Assembly: GCA_030613915.1 (NCBI GenBank)
Contig: JAUWKY010000011.1
Span: 1 to 14,584 of the forward strand
Reading direction: 5' to 3'
Length of the DNA stretch: 14,584 bases
Source of the DNA: Syntrophobacterales bacterium
GTDB taxonomy: Bacteria > Desulfobacterota > Syntrophobacteria > BM002
In this document: one piece after another, positions 1 through 6,802 of the stretch
Position numbering within the stretch: the stretch's first letter is position 1
Layout: each line of letters opens with the position of its first letter
Position numbers and translations under genes: made by a program
Notes under the pieces: model-generated
The model's database searches: none
Told to the model about the DNA's origin: nothing
The model's input: the letters and a program-made list of their open reading frames with translations, nothing else

Positions 1-1
1 A

Positions 2-598
2 GAGACCCTGGGTGAGGCCAGGGAGATGATGAAGAAGGACGTCCCGGTGGGGATGACCAAGGATATCTTCATAGAAATGAAGGTTGAGCAGGCCCTGGTG
101 GAGTCCAATGGCTTCGACCTCATGGTTATGGGTCGACCGGAGGGGCCGGGGTGTTACTGTGCTGCCAATAGCCTGCTGAGTAAGTTCATCGAACGGATGA
201 TGGATAACTACCCCTACCTGGTGGTTGACAATGAGGCAGGGATGGAACATTTCAGCAGGCTTACCACCAAATACATTGATTTGCTTTTGATAGTGAGCGA
301 TTCCAGCCGGCGTGGGATTCTTTCAGCCCGTCGCATTTATGACCTGGTGGATGAGCTTAATATCAGAGTGGGCAGGAAGTACCTTTTGGTTAACCAGTAT
401 CGCGATAAGCTGGAGGGGTTGGTTACTAAAGAGACGGAGACCTTCGGTCCTGACTCCGTGAGCACCATCCCTGAGGATGATCTCATTTACCAGTTTGATC
501 TGGAAGGGAAGCCCACGGTGGAGCTGCCGATCGAGTCTGTGGCACTACAGGCGGCCAACGAGATTTTCAGGAAACTCTTACTTGAGAATGTGGCTTGA
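2..598 (+). CDS. cooC: CooC-like nickel-insertion ATPase (3' part; 5' end outside window)
   Basis: This is the C-terminal part of a MinD/ParA-type P-loop ATPase of the CooC family, which uses ATP to help insert nickel into carbon monoxide dehydrogenase (or CODH/acetyl-CoA synthase). The frame is open from base 2, before the first ATG at 26, so the gene enters from the left and its Walker A region is missing. What is seen: the segment VMGRPEGPGCYCAANSLL contains the family's CxC pair, known in CooC1 as the metal-binding and dimer-interface cysteines. It is followed by YPYLVVDNEAGMEHFSR, a Walker B-like strand, and by LLLIVSDSSRRGILSA and KYLLVNQYRD, typical of the C-terminal half. About 198 codons remain of a usual 250-270. 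A CODH partner is expected upstream but is not visible. Family membership is well supported; the exact client enzyme is inference. Confidence 0.85.
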   Translation, partial: ETLGEAREMMKKDVPVGMTKDIFIEMKVEQALVESNGFDLMVMGRPEGPGCYCAANSLLSKFIERMMDNYPYLVVDNEAGMEHFSRLTTKYIDLLLIVSDSSRRGILSARRIYDLVDELNIRVGRKYLLVNQYRDKLEGLVTKETETFGPDSVSTIPEDDLIYQFDLEGKPTVELPIESVALQAANEIFRKLLLENVA

Positions 599-613
599 GG
601 CGACGTCTGTTGT

Positions 614-669
614 GCGCTGCGGAAACACCAAACCAATCAATCAATTTCTGCTGTAGTACTCCGCAGTGC
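614..669. repeat. Inverted repeat (possible hairpin) after cooC
   Basis: GCGCTGCGGA at about 614-623 pairs with TCCGCAGTGC at 660-669, giving a 10-bp stem with one G-U pair when read as RNA. The loop is long (about 36 nt, AT-rich, containing AATCAATCAAT). It lies 16 nt after the cooC stop codon. There is no U-tract, so it is not a classical intrinsic terminator, although it may stabilise the mRNA 3' end. Confidence 0.4.
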
Positions 670-716
670 CATACAGCCAGAGGTGGTTACACTCTGCTAA
701 TGTTTATAGAAGAGCT

Positions 717-790
717 GTGGGAGCGGCTTTCGAGCCGCGATTCGCTGGTGGTTTAACGAAGAAAAGTCGCGGTTGGAAAGCCGCTCCTAC
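717..790. repeat. REP-like inverted pair (REPIN/BIME-like)
   Basis: Two copies of a roughly 24-nt REP-like unit face each other: one at 717-740 (GTGGGAGCGGCTTTC...) and one at 767-790 that reads GTAGGAGCGGCTTTC... on the minus strand. They share GGAGCGGCTTTC and a CGCGA-type end and are separated by 26 nt, so the RNA can fold into a long hairpin. The G(T)AGGAGCGGCTTT...CCGCGA type is familiar from bacterial REP sequences mobilised by RAYT (TnpA-REP) transposases; no RAYT gene is in the window. The element ends 12 nt before the purH ribosome binding site and contains the out-of-context upstream ATG at 773. Confidence 0.75.
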
Positions 791-814
791 AGTATGCCGC
801 GAAAGGGGAGTTCT

Positions 815-1420
815 ATGTCAAGGAAGATCCAGCGGGCAGTTCTCAGTGTCACGGATAAATCTGGGCTGCTCGAATTTGCTCAAGAGCTAGAGAAGTTCGG
901 GGTGGAGATTCTGTCCACAGGTGGCACCGCCCGCATGATGAGGGAGGGCGGGGTCACTGTGCAGGATGTTTCAGATTTTACCGGTTTCCCCGAAATGCTG
1001 GACGGGCGGGTCAAGACCCTGCATCCCAAGGTGCATGCGGGAATTCTGGCGCAGCGGGACAACCCGGAACATATGAAAACCATGGCTTCCCACCATCTGA
1101 AGGTGATCGATATGGTGGTGGTAAATCTCTATGCTTTTGAGAAGACCGTTGCTCGCGAGGGTTGCACCCTGGAGGAGGCCGTAGAGAATGTAGACATAGG
1201 CGGTCCCACCATGCTGCGCGCTGCTGCGAAAAATTATCGGGATGTGGCCGTGGTGGTGGATCCGGGGGACTATGCTTCCATCATAGAGGAAATGAAGGCC
1301 AATGGAGGTCAACTCAGCCTTGAGACTCGTTTCCGCTTGGCCAAAAAAGTCTTCCGCCTAACACATGAGTACGACGGCGCCATTACTCGCTATTTGGAGG
1401 GAATAGCCTCAGCCCTTTAA
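815..1420 (+). CDS. purH: Stand-alone IMP cyclohydrolase (PurH N-terminal domain)
   Basis: This enzyme closes FAICAR to IMP, the last step of de novo purine synthesis. The 201-residue product covers only the MGS-like cyclohydrolase domain of PurH. The catalytic set known from vertebrate ATIC (K66, Y104, D125, K137) is matched by K67 in [14 protein letters not shown]105 in VVNLYAFE, D126 and K138 in [18 protein letters not shown], so the domain should be active. The AICAR formyltransferase domain (about 300 residues) is absent. The reading frame ends naturally, with a strong terminator 10 nt later, so this is not a frameshift. The start at 815 is chosen because AAAGGGGAG (about 802-810) sits 4 nt before it; the ATG at 773 in the same frame lies inside a REP-like repeat. 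The formyltransferase must be encoded elsewhere (a separate PurH-C-type or PurP-type protein). Confidence 0.93.
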   Translation: MSRKIQRAVLSVTDKSGLLEFAQELEKFGVEILSTGGTARMMREGGVTVQDVSDFTGFPEMLDGRVKTLHPKVHAGILAQRDNPEHMKTMASHHLKVIDMVVVNLYAFEKTVAREGCTLEEAVENVDIGGPTMLRAAAKNYRDVAVVVDPGDYASIIEEMKANGGQLSLETRFRLAKKVFRLTHEYDGAITRYLEGIASAL

Positions 1421-1429
1421 CCCAAAAAC

Positions 1430-1471
1430 AATAACCCGGTTGGGAATCACTCCTGCCCCAACCGGGTTATT
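1430..1471. terminator. Bidirectional intrinsic terminator between convergent genes
   Basis: A perfect 15-bp stem (AATAACCCGGTTGGG at 1430-1444 with its complement at 1457-1471) encloses a 12-nt loop. Reading plus, it follows purH by 9 nt and runs into CTATTT. Reading minus, it follows the 1492-2421 gene and is trailed by TGTTTTT (complement of 1423-1429). The A/T-flanked GC stem placed between two convergent genes fits a shared terminator. Confidence 0.9.
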
Positions 1472-1491
1472 CTATTTGAGACTGGGATTAC

Positions 1492-2421
1492 TTAAGTGCG
1501 AAGGAATTTCTGAGTGAGTTTCTCCCATGACAGCTCAGGAACTCTACCGACAACATCATCAATGGCACCACCATCGGCATAGGTCATCCCCACTGAGCTG
1601 ACCATCTCCGCCAGAGCCTGGTGTTCCGTCTGAAGCCATTCGGTGCTTTCTTGGCCGTAGAGGAGAGCCTTCAGGTCTTCTTTCATCTCAGTTGGTTCGA
1701 GAACCATCAACCAGCCCTGGTTATAAGGCTCCTCTTTCACCATGCTAGGATCTTTGGTCGTTTGATAATTGACCGCAGCAACCACCCCCGAGATGGGAGA
1801 GAGCGCTTGAGCCTCCTTGCCCATCCGCTTAAAGGCAAGGCCAACTTCACTAAATTTTACCTCCTCCCCGGTCAGCGGCAGCTCTAGTGAATCCATCTGT
1901 CCGAAAACTTTCACCGAGAAGTCATCCAGTCCAACCCGGATGCGACCACCATGCTCAATCCTGGCCCATGCATGTCCGAGATGGAAGAAATGTCCCTCGG
2001 GCAGTCCATAGCCGTCCACCTGGGGGATGTTGGTTAGCCGAGACGGAATCTGTAACTGCCAACTATCCTCCAGCATTTGGTCGAACTCACACTTGTGGCA
2101 TTCAAACTCATAGGGGCAGAGCCGATAACTAGTCCTGCCGGTGAGCGTGTGGCGACACTCGCGCTGTGCTCCTGGGCGCTTTTTCATTTTTTCCTGCCAG
2201 GAGATGATGTGCGCCTTTTTGCCTGAGGGCTCCAGTCCCTGCCGACCTATTTCCGCATTCTTATCGGCGACCTGCTGCATGGCCTTATCAAAGGGACACG
2301 CAGAACAGTTATAGTAATAGTTACACAATTTGTAGTCGATGACGCCAGCTTCCATCCATATACACTTTTCCTCGCCATTGGGTACGGCCTTGAACCCTGA
2401 CATTTGACTTTTTGCTTTCAT
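1492..2421 (-). CDS. Cys-rich GcvH-like (lipoyl-fold) protein, sigma-54 promoted
   Basis: This 309-residue protein has two parts. Residues 20-45 and 89-114 are tandem copies of C-x12-C-x5-C-x2-C followed by xFD (C20, C33, C39, C42; C89, C102, C108, C111), which look like metal- or Fe-S-binding units. Residues about 135-270 resemble glycine cleavage H protein (a lipoyl carrier): HFFHLGHAWARIEHGGRIRVGLDDF, then LSPISGVVAAVN, then EEPYNQGWL. In ordinary GcvH the lipoylated lysine lies seven residues before the S/A-P of the SPVSG motif; here that position is Gly201, with Lys202 next to it, so lipoylation is uncertain. The length is more than twice that of GcvH. Translation has a strong AAGGAGG 7-8 nt before ATG 2421. 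A consensus sigma-54 promoter lies 71 bp upstream, and the adjacent kinase/NtrC pair suggests the regulator. No other glycine cleavage genes are near. The biochemical role is unknown; a redox or metal-linked adaptor is a guess. Confidence 0.85.
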   Translation of the reverse strand: MKAKSQMSGFKAVPNGEEKCIWMEAGVIDYKLCNYYYNCSACPFDKAMQQVADKNAEIGRQGLEPSGKKAHIISWQEKMKKRPGAQRECRHTLTGRTSYRLCPYEFECHKCEFDQMLEDSWQLQIPSRLTNIPQVDGYGLPEGHFFHLGHAWARIEHGGRIRVGLDDFSVKVFGQMDSLELPLTGEEVKFSEVGLAFKRMGKEAQALSPISGVVAAVNYQTTKDPSMVKEEPYNQGWLMVLEPTEMKEDLKALLYGQESTEWLQTEHQALAEMVSSVGMTYADGGAIDDVVGRVPELSWEKLTQKFLRT

Positions 2422-2491
2422 GGCGAAACCTCCTTCTCAAAAATGAATATTAAATTCTATAAGTGCTTATCTGGGTTTTGTCCTTACTACG

Positions 2492-2507
2492 AGCAAGGAG
2501 CGTGCCA
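2492..2507 (-). promoter_or_regulatory. Sigma-54 (-24/-12) promoter for the GcvH-like gene
   Basis: Read on the minus strand, 2507 to 2492 is TGGCACGCTCCTTGCT, matching the RpoN consensus TGGCAC-N5-TTGCW at every fixed position, with GG and GC correctly spaced. The predicted transcription start is near 2481, giving a 60-nt leader before ATG 2421. Sigma-54 promoters require an NtrC-type activator, and one is encoded at 3334-4680. The match is direct; use in vivo is inferred. Confidence 0.88.
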
Positions 2508-2757
2508 TTCTTGTTTTTGACGGATAAGTTGCTGAACATACTAACAATAAGTCGCAATAGAGGTGAGTGCGATAGCTGCAAGAAATGTAGGATAAATCCA
2601 CACCAAAGATAAATTATTAAGATAACATATTGATATAATTATTAAACTATAATATGAGGTAAAATGCTACAGGGAGTTGCTTTTTGCCACACATGCAGTT
2701 TAGAGGGGGAAGGACAATGGCGGTTGAGACAAGTTACACTTGGTGAGTCTAATGGGG
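2508..2757 (-). promoter_or_regulatory. Candidate enhancer/IHF region upstream of the sigma-54 promoter
   Basis: This 250-bp AT-rich gap contains no convincing gene. Two elements suit a sigma-54 control region. An inverted repeat TCGCA-N11-TGCGA (2552-2572) sits about 70-90 bp upstream of the predicted start. On the minus strand, 2635 to 2623 reads TATCAATATGTTA, which fits the IHF consensus WATCAA-N4-TTR. Because the stretch around 2605-2655 is very AT-rich, the IHF match could be chance. The same gap must also hold whatever 3' end the archaemetzincin operon has; only a 5-bp hairpin (about 2730-2742) without a U-tract is visible there. Confidence 0.35.
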
Positions 2758-3327
2758 CTAGGCCTTCAGAAAGAGGTCGGTGCTAAGATGCCAGAGCATG
2801 AGCTCTCGACAGGCAGTACAGAAGTAGGAGAACTTGCGATCGGCGCACTCCAGTCCAACAGAATACTTCATGACGCAATCGGGATCCACACAATGCCTCA
2901 ATCCGAAGGTGTGGCCCAGCTCGTGAATCGCCTCTTTTTCCAAGCGGCTGATGAGCGGCGGGCAGCCGATTTTGGTTTCGTTCTCTGGATTGCCCCGGAG
3001 TCTATGGCTGGAGATCACCGCACACTTACCTTTGAACTGGGCCTCTCCAAACACAAAAGAAAAGATTGGGTTAAAGAGGTCAGAAGTGGTCACCCCCAGG
3101 ACCTTCAGGGCATCTGGCGCTGCGTTGTCGATCAGTTTCCGCAGAATCAGATTGGAGTTGTACTGCTCTCGATCCGCATCCAGGGCATAGACGGGCAGCC
3201 CCTGATTAGCGGCAATCTTGACTGGCAGGTCAAACTGCTCCTGGATACTTTCTGCGATGATTTCAAGATGTTTATCACCTACATCCCCCAGGGGTATCAG
3301 GTAGATGAATTGGGGGTTATTTTTCAT
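2758..3327 (-). CDS. amzA: Archaemetzincin-family zinc metalloprotease
   Basis: This 189-residue, soluble, signal-less protein belongs to the archaemetzincin (AmzA) family of metzincin peptidases. The diagnostic motif is complete: H135-E-L-G-H139-T-F-G142-L-R-H145-C146-VDPD-C151-V-M153, matching HExxHxxGxxHCx4CxM, followed 16 residues later by CTAC (CxxC). E136 would be the catalytic base, H135/H139/H145 bind the catalytic zinc, and the four cysteines bind a second, structural zinc. The length is typical. The start lies only 6 bp after the response-regulator stop, and no strong Shine-Dalgarno sequence is seen, so translational coupling is likely. Physiological substrates of bacterial archaemetzincins are not known. 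Its position as third gene of a kinase/regulator operon suggests a job in that signalling response, but this is inference. Confidence 0.92.
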   Translation of the reverse strand: MKNNPQFIYLIPLGDVGDKHLEIIAESIQEQFDLPVKIAANQGLPVYALDADREQYNSNLILRKLIDNAAPDALKVLGVTTSDLFNPIFSFVFGEAQFKGKCAVISSHRLRGNPENETKIGCPPLISRLEKEAIHELGHTFGLRHCVDPDCVMKYSVGLECADRKFSYFCTACRELMLWHLSTDLFLKA

Positions 3328-3333
3328 GATAGC

Positions 3334-4680
3334 TTATTGTTGTCTTTTCAGACCGGACTTCTTGATTTTCTTGTGAAGGGTGGTGCGATCTATATTCAAA
3401 AGACGTGCTGTTTTGGTGATGTTCCAATCATTACGTGCAAGCATTTTTTCAATGTGGAGCTTTTCCACATCCTGCAGCGTCTGGAGATCCTCAGTAGGGA
3501 GCAGTTCAACATTACAAAAGGGCAAGTGATTTACCTTCACTTCAGGACCTTGGTCTATCACTGTGGCCCGTTCAATGACGTTTTCCAGTTCACGTACATT
3601 ACCAGGCCAGTGATAATCGATCATCATGTCCATAGCCTTCCGTTCTATGCGGTCGAACTTCTTGTTGAATTCCACATTATACTTGTTCATGAAATGGGCT
3701 GCTAGCAAGGGAATATCGTCTTTGCGTCCCCGTAGGGGCGGAAGGTGGATGCTGACTACATTGAGGCGGTAGTAAAGGTCATTGCGAAAAGACCCCTCGT
3801 CTATAGCTGCGACTAAATCGCGGTTGGTGGCAGTTATCAGGCGGGCATCCACTTCAATGAGGTCAGTCCCTCCGAGGCGACGAAAGCTCTTTTCCTGTAG
3901 AGCCCGCAGGAGTTTGATCTGGGTCTTCATGCTAGTGTCACCCACTTCATCCAGGAAAAGGGTGCCGCCATGGGCCAGCTCAAACCTCCCTTTCTTGGTG
4001 CGATCGGCACCGGTGAAAGCACCCTTTTCATAGCCAAACAATTCGCTCTCCAAGAGGGTCTCGGGAAGGGCGCCACAACTCGTGGCCACGAAGGGACCAT
4101 AGCGCTGGGAACTGTTGCTGTGAATAGCCCGGGCCACCAGTTCTTTGCCAGTGCCGGTTTCCCCGGTAATCAGTACGGTGGCGTTGGTGTCGGTCACGGC
4201 TTTGATCGTTTCGAAGACCTCCTGCATGGCCTCGCTCCGACCAATGATGTCCTCGAACTCATATTGTTCGGTCAAACTCTTTCGAAGCAGGATGTTTTCA
4301 GTGATCAACTGTTGATGCTCGACAATTCTGTTAAGCATCAGGGTGAGCTGATCCACATCGAGAGGTTTGACAACGTAGTCGTAAGCTCCCTCTTGCATAG
4401 CCTGAACCGCTCCGGGGATGGAGGCATAGGCAGTCATCATGATGACCACGGTCTGGGGGGCAATCTCTTGAACCTGCTTCAGCACCTCGATACCGTCCAT
4501 GCCTGGCATCCTTAGATCAAGAATCACAATATCCCAGTTTTCCTCGCGCAAGGAGGCGATAGCCTCTGGACCACCCCCAACTGCCTTGGTAAAATAATTC
4601 TCCTCCTCAAGCCAATTGGTAAGGGCAAGACATACCATTGGCTCATCATCAACCACCAAAATCCGTGCATTTTCTTTCAT
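3334..4680 (-). CDS. NtrC-family sigma-54-dependent response regulator
   Basis: This 448-residue transcription activator has the order receiver, AAA+ and Fis-type HTH. Receiver: acidic pocket D11-D12 and phospho-acceptor D55 in ILDLRMPG. AAA+ domain: Walker A GETGTGKE (173-180), the sigma-54-contacting GAFTGA loop (220-225), Walker B GGTLFLDEVGD and the sensor region ATNRDL. C-terminus: DWNITKTARLLNIDRTTLHKKIKKSGL, a Fis-like helix-turn-helix. All residues needed to activate RNA polymerase-sigma-54 are present. The gene lies 102 bp downstream of the kinase and 6 bp upstream of the archaemetzincin on the same strand, so the kinase is its likely partner. The perfect sigma-54 promoter at 2492-2507 is the nearest plausible target; autoregulation was not visible, because no -24/-12 match was found upstream of the kinase or in the 102-bp gap. 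Confidence 0.95.
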   Translation of the reverse strand: MKENARILVVDDEPMVCLALTNWLEEENYFTKAVGGGPEAIASLREENWDIVILDLRMPGMDGIEVLKQVQEIAPQTVVIMMTAYASIPGAVQAMQEGAYDYVVKPLDVDQLTLMLNRIVEHQQLITENILLRKSLTEQYEFEDIIGRSEAMQEVFETIKAVTDTNATVLITGETGTGKELVARAIHSNSSQRYGPFVATSCGALPETLLESELFGYEKGAFTGADRTKKGRFELAHGGTLFLDEVGDTSMKTQIKLLRALQEKSFRRLGGTDLIEVDARLITATNRDLVAAIDEGSFRNDLYYRLNVVSIHLPPLRGRKDDIPLLAAHFMNKYNVEFNKKFDRIERKAMDMMIDYHWPGNVRELENVIERATVIDQGPEVKVNHLPFCNVELLPTEDLQTLQDVEKLHIEKMLARNDWNITKTARLLNIDRTTLHKKIKKSGLKRQQ

Positions 4681-4782
4681 TGATTCACCCGTCGGTAATG
4701 TGTTGAAATTGGGGGGTTCGTTCTTTCTTTTGCTGCCAACTGCCAGCTGGGCATCGCTCCCTATGCTAGGCGTCTTCCTTTC

Positions 4783-6738
4783 TTATTTATCGAGGGCAGC
4801 AGCCTGGAAGACACCCTCTTCGTCCTTCTGGTCTTCAATGGACAGGGTGCGAGGACCTGCAGGAAACTGAATGGTACAATGAACGCCCTTACTCTCGCTT
4901 TGGATGTAGAGCTCGCCCTCATGCTGGCGGATGATACCATAGGCTACGGAAAGTCCCAGGCCGACGCCTTTGCCCTCGTCTTTGGTAGTAAAGAAGGGCT
5001 CGAAAATCTTCTCCACATCATCTTCCGAGATGCCCACGCCGGTATCACTGATCTTAACCTCGATAATATTCCGCTGCCGGTCAAAATTTGTGGAAACTGT
5101 AAGCACTCCACCTTCTGGCATTGCCTCAATCCCGTTCCAGAGGATGTTAATAAATGCCTGCTGCAAGCGCTTGAAGTCGCATGACAGAAATGGCAGCTCA
5201 GCGGCATAATCGGTATGAATCTTGATCTCGTCCAACTCGGCTCGATGCCGCAGGATATTGAGTGTTGTATCCAGAATTTCATGGATGTCATTGTCTCTAA
5301 TCTCGATTTGACTCTGGCGGGAAAAATCTAATAAGTTTCGAGAAATTGTGGCGCACCGTTCAGTCTCGCTGTGCAAATAGGAGATATAGTCCCGCAACTC
5401 AGCCACTCGATGTACCGGAAAAGGCTCCTGCTGGAGGACGCTGGTCACTAGTTTGCTGAAAGTGAGAACACTCGTCAGAGGATTGTTCATCTCGTGAGCG
5501 ATTTCTGCTGCCAGCCTGCCGATGGAGGCCAGCCTTTGTGATTGCCACAGGGCCTTCTGCCCTTTTTTCCTCTCGGTGATGTCCCGGAGAAAACCGATGG
5601 TAGCTACCTCGCCGTCATGCTGAGATAGGGCAACAGTCTCGTACACTGTGATGGACGCTCCATCTTTGCGGACCATCTTGAATTCATGGCCCTTGGGCAG
5701 AATTTCTCCGCGCTGTCTGAGTCGGTGGCGTTCCATGGAAGCTTGCAGAATATCTGGATGGACAAGGTCAGCTAAACTCTTTTGCAGCAGCTCATCCGGC
5801 TCATAGCCGGTGATCCTGGAAAAAGCCTCGTTCGCGTAGCGAAATTTTGCCTCCGCGCCCTCATGATTCTGCAGGATAAAGATGCCCAGCTCAGCGCTAT
5901 TGGCCGCATCAGTAATGGCCTCCTGCCGGCCTGCGAATTCCTTGATCTCCAGTTGCAGCTTTCTCTTTTCGGTGACATCTTTCAAGTGGGCCAGTTTGCC
6001 GATGGAACCGTCCTGCAGCTTGATGGGAATACATCTTACTTGAAGGGTTCTTCCTGTTTTCGGGAAGCAATATTCCTGAAGACAGCAACCGTCTTCCTGC
6101 TCGATCTGATCCATCGATGACCAGGGACACGGCGTATCTCGTTGAAACAGGGCCTCATAGCACACCTCGCCTATATGGTTACCGATGAGATCAATCAGCG
6201 TCTGGTTCATAAAGACGATCCGGTGGTCTTCTGAAATGACATAAATACCATCGTTGAGACTGTTTGCCCACTCAAAGTTATCATTCTCGAGCTCATGTGC
6301 AAGTTGGCCATATTTCTCGACCGTGATGTCATTCAAGACTCCTTGTACAGATAAGAAGTCACCATTTGCATCGGTAGTGATAAAACCCCTTATCTTTATC
6401 CAGGATAAATCACCAGATTTTTTGACGATTCGGTATTCGGCAAGATAGTATTTATCGGTTTTTAATGCCTGCCTCACTGCATCTCGGGCTATCTCTTCGT
6501 CTTTGTCGTAGACGATGTCCAGCCACTTTACCTTTCTGTCTAGAAAATCTTCCAATTTATAGCCGGTGATGTCTTCTATTTTTCTGTCGTACAAATCCAA
6601 CGACCAATCCCTATATCCCTTAAAATAGATGAGATCTCTGGTGTCGAAGTAGAATTCTTGCGGGGAAATCTTGAAGTTGACCATTTTCTCCAGCTCCCCC
6701 ACCCGGCGCTGGAGCTCTTCGTACGTTGGTTTGGCCAT
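4783..6738 (-). CDS. Cytoplasmic three-PAS sensor histidine kinase
   Basis: This 651-residue kinase presumably phosphorylates the regulator encoded downstream. It has a short N-terminal coiled-coil-like stretch (YEELQRRVGELEKM), three PAS domains (about 30-140, 150-260 and 270-395, the first and third ending in DITVEK/DITERK), a HisKA domain with phospho-acceptor H415 in AAEIAHEMNNPLTS, and a HATPase domain with N-box (ILWNGIEAMPEGG), DTGVGIS, FEPFFTTKDEG and GKGVGLGLS. No membrane segment or signal peptide is seen, so sensing is cytoplasmic. PAS2 carries a cysteine cluster (C193, C204, C218, C219, C224, including CYEALFQRDTPCPW), which could hold a metal or Fe-S centre or act as a thiol switch; this is inference. 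AGAGGA 5-6 nt before ATG 6738 is the ribosome binding site. An extended -10 promoter is seen 45 bp upstream. Confidence 0.94.
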   Translation of the reverse strand: MAKPTYEELQRRVGELEKMVNFKISPQEFYFDTRDLIYFKGYRDWSLDLYDRKIEDITGYKLEDFLDRKVKWLDIVYDKDEEIARDAVRQALKTDKYYLAEYRIVKKSGDLSWIKIRGFITTDANGDFLSVQGVLNDITVEKYGQLAHELENDNFEWANSLNDGIYVISEDHRIVFMNQTLIDLIGNHIGEVCYEALFQRDTPCPWSSMDQIEQEDGCCLQEYCFPKTGRTLQVRCIPIKLQDGSIGKLAHLKDVTEKRKLQLEIKEFAGRQEAITDAANSAELGIFILQNHEGAEAKFRYANEAFSRITGYEPDELLQKSLADLVHPDILQASMERHRLRQRGEILPKGHEFKMVRKDGASITVYETVALSQHDGEVATIGFLRDITERKKGQKALWQSQRLASIGRLAAEIAHEMNNPLTSVLTFSKLVTSVLQQEPFPVHRVAELRDYISYLHSETERCATISRNLLDFSRQSQIEIRDNDIHEILDTTLNILRHRAELDEIKIHTDYAAELPFLSCDFKRLQQAFINILWNGIEAMPEGGVLTVSTNFDRQRNIIEVKISDTGVGISEDDVEKIFEPFFTTKDEGKGVGLGLSVAYGIIRQHEGELYIQSESKGVHCTIQFPAGPRTLSIEDQKDEEGVFQAAALDK

Positions 6739-6782
6739 GGAATTCCTCTATGAGTTTGGGTTTGTCTACACCGAATCCAATT

Positions 6783-6791
6783 ATTATAACA
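6783..6791 (-). promoter_or_regulatory. Extended -10 promoter for the kinase operon
   Basis: On the minus strand 6791 to 6783 reads TGTTATAAT, a perfect extended -10 (TGnTATAAT). No good -35 hexamer is seen 16-18 bp upstream, which is common for extended -10 promoters. The predicted start is near 6776, leaving a leader of about 38 nt. The upstream side abuts the 184-bp palindromic element. Confidence 0.6.
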
Positions 6792-6802
6792 CACTGTTTT
6801 AT

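Noticed and set aside
614..790. CRISPR-like or tRNA-like structure in the cooC-purH gap
   Set aside because: Only one hairpin and one inverted REP pair are present; there are no regular spacers and no cloverleaf or CCA end.
773..814. Upstream in-frame ATG adding 14 residues to IMP cyclohydrolase
   Set aside because: It lies within the REP-like repeat, has no ribosome binding site and encodes no family sequence; ATG 815 has a good site.
2717..2746. Short plus-strand frame MAVETSYTW after a purine-rich stretch
   Set aside because: Nine residues, poor ribosome-site spacing and no context; not supportable as a gene.
2740..3705. Long plus-strand open frame (321 codons)
   Set aside because: It lies antisense across the archaemetzincin and response-regulator genes, both of which have complete family motifs; the translated product shows no recognisable domain.
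4710..4760. Possible sigma-54 promoter before the response regulator (TGGCAGTTGGCAGC on the minus strand)
   Set aside because: GG and GC are separated by nine rather than ten bases and the -24 element is imperfect; spacing is strict for sigma-54.
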